Made by a program: the position numbers and the translations under genes. Below the pieces are notes generated by a model. The model did not search any database and had not been told where the DNA came from. It was given only the letters and a program-made list of their open reading frames with translations. Positions 54,227-62,365 of a stretch of DNA of 64,000 nt are shown here, in pieces. Each line of letters starts with the position of its first letter. Positions within the stretch are counted from its first letter, which is position 1. The DNA comes from Paenarthrobacter nicotinovorans (GTDB lineage: Bacteria; Actinomycetota; Actinomycetes; Actinomycetales; Micrococcaceae): assembly GCF_007670255.1 (NCBI RefSeq), contig NZ_SZVS01000005.1, forward strand, positions 124,001 to 188,000, in the 5' to 3' direction.

Positions 54227-54951
54227 GCGCGCTTTGTCGCCCTCAGGACTGTGTCCAGGGTGGTTCCGGATTCGCCGTTCGGGCCCGATACGGTTCGTTT
54301 CCTGTCCGTCAACACGTTCACGAACCACGGCTCGCGGTCCAACCGCAGCGCTCCCGCCAGTTGCTCAGGAGTGAAGAACATTCCGGGTTCGTGGTGGTGC
54401 TGGCTCCAGGAAGGGAGGCCGTGGGGGTGATGGCCCACCACCAGCAACGTACCGCCGGGGGCGACGGCCGCAGCCGCTGAACTGACCGAATTGCGCCACG
54501 GCAGCAGAGGCGAGTGAAGGAACTGTGCCGAGACCAAGTCAAAGTCCGGCTGCGGTTCCCACTCGGTGAGGTCTTGTTGCTGCCAGGTGATCCGGTCGGC
54601 AACGCCTGCTTCGTCCGCATGGGCTGCTGCCCGTTCAAGCGCGACGGCGGACACATCCAAGGCGGTCACGGTCCAGCCCTGCTTCGCGAGCCAGATGGCG
54701 TCGCCGCCTTCCCCGCAGCCAAGATCAAGGGCTTTGCCGGGCGTCAGGTCCTGGGCTTCGGCCACCAGCTGTGGGTTCGGATTTCCGCTCCAAATCTTGG
54801 CCCGCTCCCGGTACATGCCATCCCACATGTCCACTGCGTTTTCCGCGTCCTTGTGGAGGTTCAGCCCACCCTGCTGGGCACCTTCATGGCGGGCGCCTTC
54901 GTGCTGGTCGCCGTGCTGGTGAGTGCCGGCGTCGTGCGTGTGTTCAGTCAT
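54223..54951 (-). CDS. SAM-dependent methyltransferase with histidine-rich N terminus
   Basis: 242 residues. The class I methyltransferase fold is clear: L-D-L-G-C-G-E-G-G-D-A motif I, A-L-D-V-S motif II, and the late H-S-P-L-L-P-W region, close to the TehB/thiopurine methyltransferase-like group. The first 35 residues hold seven histidines (at 4, 6, 11, 13, 17, 22 and 33), suggesting metal binding. The ATG at 54951 is chosen; 55008 is too far up. Its end overlaps the convergent Lrp gene by four bases. Substrate unknown. Confidence 0.82.
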   Translation of the reverse strand: MTEHTHDAGTHQHGDQHEGARHEGAQQGGLNLHKDAENAVDMWDGMYRERAKIWSGNPNPQLVAEAQDLTPGKALDLGCGEGGDAIWLAKQGWTVTALDVSAVALERAAAHADEAGVADRITWQQQDLTEWEPQPDFDLVSAQFLHSPLLPWRNSVSSAAAAVAPGGTLLVVGHHPHGLPSWSQHHHEPGMFFTPEQLAGALRLDREPWFVNVLTDRKRTVSGPNGESGTTLDTVLRATKRA

Positions 54952-55023
54952 GACCCAAGCGTGCCAAGAGGCTCCAGCGCAAGGCAATGCCTGTTGCCGT
55001 TTCGGCAAGATCGAACAGGTGGG

Positions 55024-55479
55024 CTACGCCGGCGCGTTCCATCGCTGGGCCCCGGCCCCGGCGGCGCCGAGCTCGTCCGACGGGTTCTGCAGCGTGCACG
55101 ACTTCAAGCTCAGGCAGCCGCAACCGATGCACCCATCGAGATCGTTGCGAAGGTGCTGCAGCGCCGCGATCCGCGCATCCAGTTCCTCCCGCCAGCGCAG
55201 CGACAACCTGCTCCAGTCGCCTTTGGTGGGCGTGCGCCCTTGCGGCAAGGAATCCAGGGCGTCCCGGATATCCTTCAGCGGCAGGCCCACCCGCTGCGAG
55301 GTCTTGATGAACGCCACGCGCCTCAGGGTGTCCCGGCGGTATCGCCGCTGGTTTCCGGCCGTGCGCTCGGCTTCGATGAGCCCGTTGCGTTCGTAAAAGT
55401 GCAGGGCCGACGGCGACACTCCGCTGCGCTCGGACAGCTCACCGATGGTCAGGGGTCGGTGCGCGGGGGCTGCGGACAT
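55024..55479 (-). CDS. soxR: Redox-sensing transcriptional regulator SoxR
   Basis: 151 residues of the MerR family. The winged helix (T-I-G-E-L-S-E-R-S-G-V-S-P-S-A-L-H-F-Y-E) and dimer coiled coil are followed by the [2Fe-2S] cluster motif C-x2-C-x-C-x5-C (Cys117, 120, 122, 128), spaced exactly as in E. coli SoxR. In actinobacteria SoxR usually responds to redox-cycling compounds and drives efflux or modifying enzymes rather than soxS. A perfect SoxR box and 19-bp-spaced promoter lie in the gap to the MFS gene. Confidence 0.95.
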   Translation of the reverse strand: MSAAPAHRPLTIGELSERSGVSPSALHFYERNGLIEAERTAGNQRRYRRDTLRRVAFIKTSQRVGLPLKDIRDALDSLPQGRTPTKGDWSRLSLRWREELDARIAALQHLRNDLDGCIGCGCLSLKSCTLQNPSDELGAAGAGAQRWNAPA

Positions 55480-55507
55480 GGAACTGCTTCCGGTAGGGCG
55501 TGCTGGA

Positions 55508-55538
55508 TTGACCTCAACATTAGTTGAGGTTTTAGGCT
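55508..55538 (+). promoter_or_regulatory. SoxR-activated promoter of the MFS gene
   Basis: TTGACC (55508-55513), 19 bases, TAGGCT (55533-55538). The long spacer is typical of MerR-family activated promoters. The start point should fall at or next to the ATG at 55546, so the mRNA would be leaderless. Confidence 0.75.
55512..55529. promoter_or_regulatory. SoxR box
   Basis: CCTCAACATTAGTTGAGG, matching the E. coli SoxR box CCTCAAGTTAACTTGAGG in both arms, centred in the promoter spacer. Confidence 0.88.
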
Positions 55539-55545
55539 GGCGTCC

Positions 55546-56949
55546 ATGACCCCTGACACCTCAACGGCCGGAATCCTGGGCCGCCCTTACCTCCTGGCTA
55601 CCGTGGGAGCCTGCGCACTGGTCTTCCTGAGCGCGTTCGAATCCCTCGCGGTGACGACCATCATGCCGCTCGTGAGCCGGGATCTGGACGGAGCCAGCCT
55701 CTACGCGCTGGCTTTCGCCGGGCCGCTGGCTACCGGCGTGATGGGCATGGTGGCGGCAGGCAACTGGTCCGACCGGCGAGGTCCCGCAGCGCCCCTGTAC
55801 TCCTCCGTGGGGTTGTTCGTGCTGGGCCTGCTCATCGCGGGAATGGCGGGAAGCATGGAGGTCCTGGTGCTCGGGCGCCTGGTGCAGGGCCTTGGCGGCG
55901 GCGCGATGACCGTGGCCCTCTACGTTTTGGTGGCCCGCGTCTACCCGCCCGGGCTGCACCCCAAGATCTTCGCCGCCTTCGCCGCGTCCTGGGTGGTTCC
56001 TTCCCTGGTGGGTCCCTTCGCCGCCGGGGTTGTGGCGCAGTTGAGCAGCTGGCACTGGGTGTTCCTGGGCGTCGTAGGCCTGGTTGTACCGGCGTTGCTG
56101 ATGGTGGTGCCAGCCGTGCGGGGGATGGATTCCGAACCCACTGCCGAGACGGTCCCGTGGGCATTGGGGCGTATGGGATGGGCGGCGCTCGCGGCCCTTG
56201 CGGTGCTCGGACTGAACCTGTCCGCAGAGGTTCCGGGCGTTGGCGGGGTGATTGCCGTCGTCGCACTTGTCCTTGCATTGGTGGCCCTGCGGCCGCTGGT
56301 TCCGCGCGGGACGTTGACCGCCAAGCGGGGTTTGCCCAGCGTCATCCTTACCCGTGGTCTGGCGTCTGCCGCGTTCTTCGGGGCCGAGGTCTATCTGCCA
56401 TACCTGCTGACGGAGCGCTATGCCTTCACCCCGACGTTCGCCGGGCTGACCCTGACGGGGGCTGCGCTTGCGTGGGCGGGGGCGTCTGCGATCCAGGGGC
56501 GGCTGGGCACCCGGTTGGCCGATGACCGCGCGATCAAAATCGGCGCCGCGCTGGTGCTGGTGGCCATCGTCCTTACCTTGGTGACGGCAAGCTTTACCTT
56601 GCCGGCAGCCGTAGCGATTGGTGGCTGGATCCTGGCGGGCGGAGGGATGGGGCTTATGTACCCGCGGCTGTCCGTCATGACGCTGGCACTGTCCAGCGAG
56701 GAAAACCAGGGCTTCAACAGTGCGGCCATGTCGATTTCCGATTCCCTCGGCGGCGCGTTGTCTCTGGCCGCCACGGGATTGGTTTTTGCGGCATTCACGA
56801 CGACGAACCCGTTTGCGGGGGTCTTCGCGCTGACGGCGGTGATCGCCGTCGTCGGGGTCGTCATTGCGCCGAGGGTCGCCACCCGGGCCTCCGCATCCGC
56901 GCCCCGGACCGACTCCGAAAGCCACCTCTCACTGACGCAACCCAACTAG
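55546..56949 (+). CDS. MFS efflux transporter, SoxR target
   Basis: 467 residues, about 14 helices as in the DHA2 drug-exporter group. The early A-V-T-T-I-M-P-L-V-S-R-D-L motif, the G-N-W-S-D-R-R-G loop and the L-G-R-L-V-Q-G-L-G-G-G motif C are typical. It diverges from soxR across a SoxR box, so it probably expels redox-active compounds such as phenazine-like antibiotics. No ribosome binding site precedes the ATG, in line with a leaderless message. The last codons lie inside a long hairpin. Confidence 0.88.
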   Translation: MTPDTSTAGILGRPYLLATVGACALVFLSAFESLAVTTIMPLVSRDLDGASLYALAFAGPLATGVMGMVAAGNWSDRRGPAAPLYSSVGLFVLGLLIAGMAGSMEVLVLGRLVQGLGGGAMTVALYVLVARVYPPGLHPKIFAAFAASWVVPSLVGPFAAGVVAQLSSWHWVFLGVVGLVVPALLMVVPAVRGMDSEPTAETVPWALGRMGWAALAALAVLGLNLSAEVPGVGGVIAVVALVLALVALRPLVPRGTLTAKRGLPSVILTRGLASAAFFGAEVYLPYLLTERYAFTPTFAGLTLTGAALAWAGASAIQGRLGTRLADDRAIKIGAALVLVAIVLTLVTASFTLPAAVAIGGWILAGGGMGLMYPRLSVMTLALSSEENQGFNSAAMSISDSLGGALSLAATGLVFAAFTTTNPFAGVFALTAVIAVVGVVIAPRVATRASASAPRTDSESHLSLTQPN

Positions 56950-57006
56950 GGGACAGCACATGTCGCAATGAGCGCTCATTGCGACATGTGCTGTCCCCCA
57001 GATGGG
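56941..57006 (+). terminator. 33-bp near-perfect palindrome, shared-arm family copy 3
   Basis: Arms 56941-56973 and 56974-57006 match at 31 of 33 positions with no spacer, so the loop must open within the stem tip. The outer arm contains CTAGGGGACAG as in copies 1 and 2. The MFS stop codon (56947-56949) is inside the left arm. Confidence 0.72.
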
Positions 57007-57057
57007 CGCGAGTGAGCGGGCGCAACGCTGCCCGATGCAAGGCTTCACCCGGGACAC

Positions 57058-57298
57058 TGCTAGAATGGAAGGACTTGATGTGCGGTGACGCCCTGAAGGC
57101 TCGCTCGGAAGAGCGTGCGGCAGGGCATTTTTCATGTGAGAGGCACATCCTGCGTCGATGAACGCGTTCCATTTGGTCCCGGCCACCGCTGTTGCAGCGA
57201 ACCGGTAGACCACCTGACTTTTCCTCGGCGAACCCCTGGCCCAACCGGCGTCGGGGGCCGATGTCCGCTACTGGACACCGCCCGAAAGACATGAAGTA
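57058..57298 (+). ncRNA. Promoter and structured 5' leader of the DEAD-box gene, with attenuator-like hairpin
   Basis: An extended -10 (TGC-TAGAAT, 57058-57066) would give a leader of about 225 bases. It holds a nested hairpin (GCCCTG 57090-57095 with CAGGGC 57121-57126; CGCTC-GGAA-GAGCG inside) followed by ATTTTTC, like an intrinsic terminator, and then a small ATGTG/CACAT hairpin. Long leaders are common on cold-inducible DEAD-box helicase genes. No short ORF was identified in it. Confidence 0.55.
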
Positions 57299-59020
57299 AT
57301 GACTACTTTTGCTGCCCTTGGCACGCCCAAGGCAATTGCTGAATCCCTCGCCGCAGACGGCATCGAAGAAGCATTCCCCATCCAGGTCAAGACCTTGCCG
57401 GACACCCTCGCCGGCCGCGACGTCCTTGGCCGTGGCCGCACCGGCTCCGGCAAGACCATCGCTTTCGCCATCCCGCTGGTGGCCCGCCTGGCCGAGCGCG
57501 AGGCCGGCTACTTCCGCAAGCCCGGCCGTCCCATGGGCCTGGTCCTGGCACCGACCCGCGAGCTTGCGACCCAGATCAACGCAACGGTCGAGCCGCTGGC
57601 CAAGGCCATGGGCTTGAACACCACGGTGATCTACGGCGGCATCTCGCAGGCACGCCAGGAAAAGGCGCTGCGTGCCGGCGTCGACATCGTCATCGCCTGC
57701 CCGGGCCGCCTCGAGGACCTGATCCGCCAGCGCATCCTGACCCTCGAAGCCGTTGAGGTCACCGTCCTGGACGAGGCCGACCACATGGCAGACCTCGGCT
57801 TCCTCCCGGTGGTCAAGAAGCTCATGGACATGACCCCCAAGCAGGGTCAGCGGTTGCTCTTCTCCGCGACGTTGGACAACGGTGTTGACAAGCTGGTCAG
57901 CCGTTACCTGTCCAACCCGCTGACGCACTCCGTGGACGATCCCCAGGCCGCTGTCACCACCATGGAACACCACGTCCTGGTGGTCAACGACCAGACCGTC
58001 AAGAAGCAGCTCATCGTGGAACTGGCCTCCGGCGCCGGCCGCCGCGTCCTGTTCATGCGGACCAAGCACCACGCCCGCAAACTTGCCAAGACCCTCACGG
58101 ACGCCGGCATCCCCGCCGTCGACCTGCACGGAAACCTGTCGCAGAACGCCCGCGACCGTAACCTTGCCGAGTTCTCCAACGGCGACGTCCGCGTCCTGGT
58201 GGCCACCGATGTCGCGGCCCGCGGCGTGCACGTTGACGACGTCGAACTCGTCATCCATGTCGACCCGCCCACAGAGCACAAGGCCTACCTGCACCGTTCC
58301 GGCCGTACGGCCCGCGCAGGTTCCGACGGCACCGTGGTCACGCTGACGCTCCCCGAGCAGCAGCAGGACGTCAAGAAGCTCATGAAGGCTGCAGGCGTGG
58401 ACGTGTCGTTCGAGCGTGTCACGGCCAACTCCCCGTTGGTTGCCGAGCTCGTGGGCGAGATCGCTGACAAGGTCGACCCCCGCACCCGCGCGGCCCTGCT
58501 CGCTGCCAAGCTCCCGCAGCAGGGTGGCGGAACGTCCACCGGTGCCAACGCACAGCGCAAGCGCGCCCGCCGTTCCGGCCAGGCTGCCCCGACTGCTGGT
58601 GGCCGTGGTGGTCGCGGCGGACGTGGCAAGGTTTCGGCCGAGCCGGTCCGCACCGACGTCAACCGCGCCGAGCGTCGCGCAGCAATGAACGACGACGTCG
58701 CCCGCAACTCCCGCGGTCGCGGCAAGTCGGGTGCCACGCACCGCAACGACGTGCCGGGTTCGCAGGGACAGGGCAGCCGCAGTGGCCGTCCGGCTACCGG
58801 GCAGCGCTCAGCTTCGGCTCCGCGTTCGGCCTCGGCCACCACGACGCGCAGCACCGGAAACAAGGCTGTTTGGTCTTCGAACACCGGCGGTACCTCGGGC
58901 GGATCCTACGGTTCGGGCTCGGGCAACTCCGGCCGTGGTGGTTCCGGCTCGGGTCGTCCGGCCCGCAGTGGCCCCCGTCGTGCGTCGGCTCCGGCCTCGA
59001 ACGAGCGCCGCGGCCGCTGA
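57299..59020 (+). CDS. DEAD-box RNA helicase
   Basis: ATP-dependent RNA helicase, 573 residues. The Q motif region (A-F-P-I-Q-V), Walker A as G-R-T-G-S-G-K-T (46-53), the P-T-R-E-L-A motif, D-E-A-D, S-A-T, and H-R-S-G-R-T-A-R-A-G in the second RecA domain are all present. A basic Arg/Gly/Ser-rich tail from about residue 400 (G-R-G-G-R-G-G-R-G) should bind RNA. The group acts in ribosome assembly, RNA decay and cold adaptation. ATG start without a strong ribosome binding site. Confidence 0.95.
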   Translation: MTTFAALGTPKAIAESLAADGIEEAFPIQVKTLPDTLAGRDVLGRGRTGSGKTIAFAIPLVARLAEREAGYFRKPGRPMGLVLAPTRELATQINATVEPLAKAMGLNTTVIYGGISQARQEKALRAGVDIVIACPGRLEDLIRQRILTLEAVEVTVLDEADHMADLGFLPVVKKLMDMTPKQGQRLLFSATLDNGVDKLVSRYLSNPLTHSVDDPQAAVTTMEHHVLVVNDQTVKKQLIVELASGAGRRVLFMRTKHHARKLAKTLTDAGIPAVDLHGNLSQNARDRNLAEFSNGDVRVLVATDVAARGVHVDDVELVIHVDPPTEHKAYLHRSGRTARAGSDGTVVTLTLPEQQQDVKKLMKAAGVDVSFERVTANSPLVAELVGEIADKVDPRTRAALLAAKLPQQGGGTSTGANAQRKRARRSGQAAPTAGGRGGRGGRGKVSAEPVRTDVNRAERRAAMNDDVARNSRGRGKSGATHRNDVPGSQGQGSRSGRPATGQRSASAPRSASATTTRSTGNKAVWSSNTGGTSGGSYGSGSGNSGRGGSGSGRPARSGPRRASAPASNERRGR

Positions 59021-59026
59021 GGTCCA

Positions 59027-59087
59027 GTTGTGAGGCCCGCTCTGCGTCCTATTCCTTGGGTTTAGGGCGCAGAGCAGGCCTCGCAAC
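59027..59087. terminator. 25-bp inverted repeat between convergent genes
   Basis: Arms 59027-59051 and 59063-59087 pair over 25 positions with three non-Watson-Crick pairs (two can be G-U), 11-base loop. It fills the gap between the helicase and metallo-hydrolase genes. Confidence 0.65.
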
Positions 59088-59094
59088 GCGTGCA

Positions 59095-59745
59095 CTACCA
59101 GCCCCGGGCGCGCCACTCTTCCAGATGTGGCCGCTCGGCTCCGAGGGTAGTGGGCAGCCCATGTCCCGGGTGCACCACGGTGTCATCCGGGTAGGCGTCG
59201 AACAGGCGTTCCGTCACGTCGTTCAACAGTGACGTGAAGCGTGCGGGATCGTTCTGTGTGTTGCCGACGCCGCCCGGAAACAACGAGTCGCCACTGAAAA
59301 TGTGGGCCGGCCCGTCCGGATCCTGGTAAACGAAGGCGATCGAGCCCGGGGTGTGTCCGCGCAAGTGGACTGCCGTGAGCTCGAAGCCGTCGAACCGCTC
59401 AACGTCGCCGTGACCAAGCCGGATGTCCACCGGAACCGGCAGCGCATCGGCGTCGTCCGCTCCTGCTGAGGTGATGGCCCCGGTCGCTTCCACCAGCTCT
59501 GCCAACGCACGGACGTGGTCCCAGTGCTGGTGGGTGGTGGCGATCCTGGCCAGCTTGGTGGGCTGGGCGGAGTCGGCAGCGGAGTCCGCCAGGAGTTGCT
59601 GGATGGCCGGGAGGTCGTCTGCAGCGTCGATCAACACCTGTTCGCCTGTGGACTTGGAGGTCACCAGGTAGACGTTGTTGTTCATTTCGCTGACGGAGAT
59701 GCTGCGGATAGTGACGTCGCGCAGTGAGTGAATAAGCGAATCCAT
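59095..59745 (-). CDS. Metallo-beta-lactamase-fold hydrolase, glyoxalase II-like
   Basis: 216 residues. The metal motif H-Q-H-W-D-H (His72, His74, Asp76, His77) is intact, followed by H-L-R-G-H-T-P-G-S and S-G-D-S-L-F-P-G-G, with the last His in V-V-H-P-G-H-G. It resembles hydroxyacylglutathione hydrolase-like and mycothiol-linked hydrolases of actinobacteria. It follows the aldo/keto reductase gene by four bases, so a role in aldehyde detoxification is plausible. Confidence 0.86.
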   Translation of the reverse strand: MDSLIHSLRDVTIRSISVSEMNNNVYLVTSKSTGEQVLIDAADDLPAIQQLLADSAADSAQPTKLARIATTHQHWDHVRALAELVEATGAITSAGADDADALPVPVDIRLGHGDVERFDGFELTAVHLRGHTPGSIAFVYQDPDGPAHIFSGDSLFPGGVGNTQNDPARFTSLLNDVTERLFDAYPDDTVVHPGHGLPTTLGAERPHLEEWRARGW

Positions 59746-59749
59746 GATG

Positions 59750-60754
59750 TCAGCCTACGTGGTCGGCTTCACGGCCTTGCGAGACCCAGTTGGGGTCGGC
59801 GGATCGTGAACCGACGACGGCGGCTGCAGCGTGGTCGAGCACCTCAAGCTGCGCTGTTCCCAGTTGCACGGACAGCGCGCCAAGGTTCTCGTCGATCCGG
59901 TGCGCCTTGCGCGTGCCGGGGATGGGAACGACAGGGATGCCAATACGGCGGCCCTGCTCAAAGAGCCAGGCCAAAGCAACCTGCGCCGGGGTAGCTTCAA
60001 GTTGCGCGGCTACCCCGCGGACTGCGGCCACCACAGCCTGGTTCGCATCAAGTGCCTGCTCGCCAAAGCGCGGGATCTTGTGCCGGAAGTCATTCTCGCC
60101 AAGGTCATTTGCGCTGACGGTTCCCGTAAGGAACCCGCGGCCAAGCGGCGAATACGGCACGAACCCAACGCCAAGCTCCTTGGCTGCAGGCACAACATTG
60201 AGCTCGACATCCCTGCTCCAGATGGACCATTCACTCTGGACCGCGGCAATGGGATGGACGGCATTGGCCTGCCTGAGCTCCTCGGCTGTCACTTCCGACA
60301 AACCGAGGTGCCTGACTTTGCCCTCACGGACCAGCTCCGCCATGGCCTCTACGGTTTCCACAATCGGAACGCGGAGGTCACGGCGGTGCATGTAGTAGAG
60401 GTCAATGACATCAGTGTCCAGCCGGCGGAGGCTCGCTTCCGCCGCTTGCCTGACGTAGGCGGCATCCCCGCGGACGCCCGAGTAGCCGTCCGCGGGGTTG
60501 CCCTCAATCCCGAACTTGGTAGTGAGTTGAACCTCGTCCCGGCGTTCCTTGAGTAGCCGGCCGACGAGTTCCTCGTTGCTGCCCGCGCCATACACATCCG
60601 CTGTGTCGATGAACGTGATCCCGGCGTCCACCGCATGCCTGAGTGTTTGCAGGCCTTCTTCAGGATCGATCCCGCCATAAACGGGGGTAAGGGCCATGCC
60701 TCCGAATCCGAGGGGGCTGACAGTGAGGCCATCTCCGAGCTGAACTGCAGTCAT
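59750..60754 (-). CDS. Aldo/keto reductase
   Basis: 334 residues of the AKR TIM barrel. The catalytic tetrad is visible as Asp50, Tyr55 in D-V-Y-G, Lys80 in T-T-K-F-G and His123 in Y-Y-M-H. The C-terminal NADPH-binding loop is I-P-V-V-P-I-P-G-T-R. It reduces aldehydes or ketones with NADPH; the substrate is unknown. The ATG at 60754 follows GGAG. It is co-directional with the metallo-hydrolase gene. Confidence 0.9.
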   Translation of the reverse strand: MTAVQLGDGLTVSPLGFGGMALTPVYGGIDPEEGLQTLRHAVDAGITFIDTADVYGAGSNEELVGRLLKERRDEVQLTTKFGIEGNPADGYSGVRGDAAYVRQAAEASLRRLDTDVIDLYYMHRRDLRVPIVETVEAMAELVREGKVRHLGLSEVTAEELRQANAVHPIAAVQSEWSIWSRDVELNVVPAAKELGVGFVPYSPLGRGFLTGTVSANDLGENDFRHKIPRFGEQALDANQAVVAAVRGVAAQLEATPAQVALAWLFEQGRRIGIPVVPIPGTRKAHRIDENLGALSVQLGTAQLEVLDHAAAAVVGSRSADPNWVSQGREADHVG

Positions 60755-60828
60755 GAACGTCTCCAATGCGCGCGTTTTGGGTGCTCTTGAAGGCGGCAAC
60801 TCCAGGGTGCCGGAGGGTATTCCCTGCC

Positions 60829-61215
60829 CTAGTCGGCCTTTGCCGGGGTTTTTCCGGACGTGCCGGAGGGCAACGCCTTCAAACCTGCGGCACAGCCCAC
60901 GATGCCCGCGATGAACAGCAGCTTCAGCGGGCTAGCCGCTTCCACGCCGGTGATCATTGCCCAGCCAACGGTCAGCGCCGCGCCGATACCCACCCATACG
61001 GCGTACGCGGTTCCGAGCGGGATGCGTTTTACGGCCACACCCAATCCGAGCATGCTCAGGACGGCGGTGACGGCGAAGACGACTGTCGGCAGGGGTTGCG
61101 TGAAGCCGTTGGAGAGACCCAAGGCGGTGGCCCACACGGCTTCCAGCAGTGCTGATGCCAGGAGGATGACCCAGAAGATTCCGGTGTTCTGTGCTTTGTT
61201 TGCCTGTGCAGTCAT
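60829..61215 (-). CDS. SMR-family transporter subunit (guanidinium exporter type), second gene
   Basis: 128 residues with four helices. The essential membrane Glu is Glu25 in L-L-E-A-V-W-A; the G-T-A-Y-A-V-W-V-G-I-G motif marks the Gdx/SugE side of the family rather than EmrE. Both N and C termini are extended. It starts two bases after the first SMR gene, so the two probably form a heterodimer. Controlled by the guanidine-III riboswitch upstream of the pair. The 11 codons before 61215 overlap the first gene and are left out. Confidence 0.88.
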   Translation of the reverse strand: MTAQANKAQNTGIFWVILLASALLEAVWATALGLSNGFTQPLPTVVFAVTAVLSMLGLGVAVKRIPLGTAYAVWVGIGAALTVGWAMITGVEAASPLKLLFIAGIVGCAAGLKALPSGTSGKTPAKAD

Positions 61216-61217
61216 GG

Positions 61218-61532
61218 CTACGCCACCACCTTCAGGCCGACCACGCACGCGCCGATGCCGGCAAGCAGGAGCAACCGGGCCGTCGTCGTGGGTTCAACTT
61301 TGGTAACCATCGCGTAGGCCGCGGTCAGCACCACGCCGACGCCGACCCAGACGGCGTAGGCCGTGCCGGTCGGAATGGTTTGCATGGCGATCGCGAGGCC
61401 GCCCATGCTCGCGATGACTGCCACCAGGAAGACAACTGTGGGGACAGGCTTGCGGAAGCCTTTGGAACGGTGCAGGGCTGCGGCCCAGACGGCCTCGAGT
61501 GCACCGGAGAAAATGAGAATTAACCACGACAT
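61218..61532 (-). CDS. SMR-family transporter subunit (guanidinium exporter type), first gene
   Basis: 104 residues, four helices, the standard SMR size. Glu13 in L-E-A-V-W-A is the proton/substrate site, and the Gdx motif G-T-A-Y-A-V-W-V-G-V-G is present. With the downstream paralogue it resembles YkkCD/EbrAB-type pairs. The riboswitch ends 12 bases before its ATG, next to the AAAGGAAA ribosome binding site, so guanidine should switch on translation. It exports guanidinium by proton antiport. Confidence 0.92.
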   Translation of the reverse strand: MSWLILIFSGALEAVWAAALHRSKGFRKPVPTVVFLVAVIASMGGLAIAMQTIPTGTAYAVWVGVGVVLTAAYAMVTKVEPTTTARLLLLAGIGACVVGLKVVA

Positions 61533-61544
61533 GACATTTCCTTT

Positions 61545-61585
61545 GGCCAGTCTTGTCGCGTGCCGGGTACTGAACCGTCGTCCGG
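61545..61585 (-). ncRNA. Guanidine-III (ykkC-III) riboswitch
   Basis: On the minus strand the RNA reads CCGGACGA (61585-61578), a variable stretch, UACCCGG, a short link, then GACAAGAC and a closing GGCC ending at 61545. These blocks match the class consensus as I recall it, including the CCGG/CCGG pseudoknot. A separate hairpin (AGGTTCC/GGAACCT, 61586-61604) lies just upstream. Confidence 0.88.
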
Positions 61586-61656
61586 AGGTTCCAGAGCGGA
61601 ACCTTCATTTCAGGCTAGCAACTCCCGCGCGGGGTGGCCACTTGTGGTGGCGAAGG

Positions 61657-62268
61657 TCACCCGACGTGGTCGATCGAGATGACAGCCACAAAGCCCCGGC
61701 CGGAGATCTCGGGACTGCGGGTGTCTGAGCCAACTACGGTGTCATACCGTGACAACTCAACGGGTTCGGCCGCGCTGGTGGCCGCTTCGCCGCCGTCGGA
61801 CTCTTCCGCGGCCCCGGGCGCAACAGTCGCTTTGCCCTCCAACAGGACCGCCAGCTGCCCTTCGAATACCGGGTGCGGGCGCTTCTTGGAGATCTCCACG
61901 ATGGACGTGTAGCCCTTATAAGCACCCTGGCGTGCGATGACGTTCAGGTCCCGGATATCGCCGGTAGGCAGGGTGGCCGAGGACGCGGCCTCGCCCGAGA
62001 AACGGAATGGGCGGTACTTCTCCAACGGGTGCTCGGAGCCATCGACGGTCAGGAGCAGCAGTTCGCCGTCGATGATGGTGATGACCCGCTCCATGCCCGG
62101 GAAAACGGAAAAATCGCCCGCTGTGGAGACGTCCGCGATGCTGACCCGCCAATCCCACGCGCCGTCCTGAGCGGAGGCGGCTTGTGGATGGCTTGCGATC
62201 TCACGCGTCACACCGCCCCCATTGCGCCACGGCTCGGGACGGACATCGGCAAAGCGGATAATCTCCAT
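61657..62268 (-). CDS. hutD: HutD-family protein
   Basis: 203 residues. The N terminus (P-W-R-N-G-G-G-V-T-R-E-I-A) and the cupin-like core (S-V-F-P-G-M-E-R-V-I-T-I-I-D-G) are typical of HutD, a protein tied to histidine use genes in many bacteria and thought to modulate that pathway. No hut genes are in the window. It is upstream of the SMR pair on the same strand, but a 124-base gap with a riboswitch separates them. Confidence 0.88.
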   Translation of the reverse strand: MEIIRFADVRPEPWRNGGGVTREIASHPQAASAQDGAWDWRVSIADVSTAGDFSVFPGMERVITIIDGELLLLTVDGSEHPLEKYRPFRFSGEAASSATLPTGDIRDLNVIARQGAYKGYTSIVEISKKRPHPVFEGQLAVLLEGKATVAPGAAEESDGGEAATSAAEPVELSRYDTVVGSDTRSPEISGRGFVAVISIDHVG

Positions 62269-62365
62269 CCGACCAGCCTAGTGGTGGACGCCGTTTCTCC
62301 GGTGGCAACGCGGCTTGCTAACGTCATATGTGGAAAACGTTGCGGGGATTGCTGGGAGGCGCTGG

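Noticed and set aside
57058..57298. Named riboswitch class in the DEAD-box leader
   Set aside because: Hairpins are visible but no block matches a riboswitch class I know; kept only as a structured leader.
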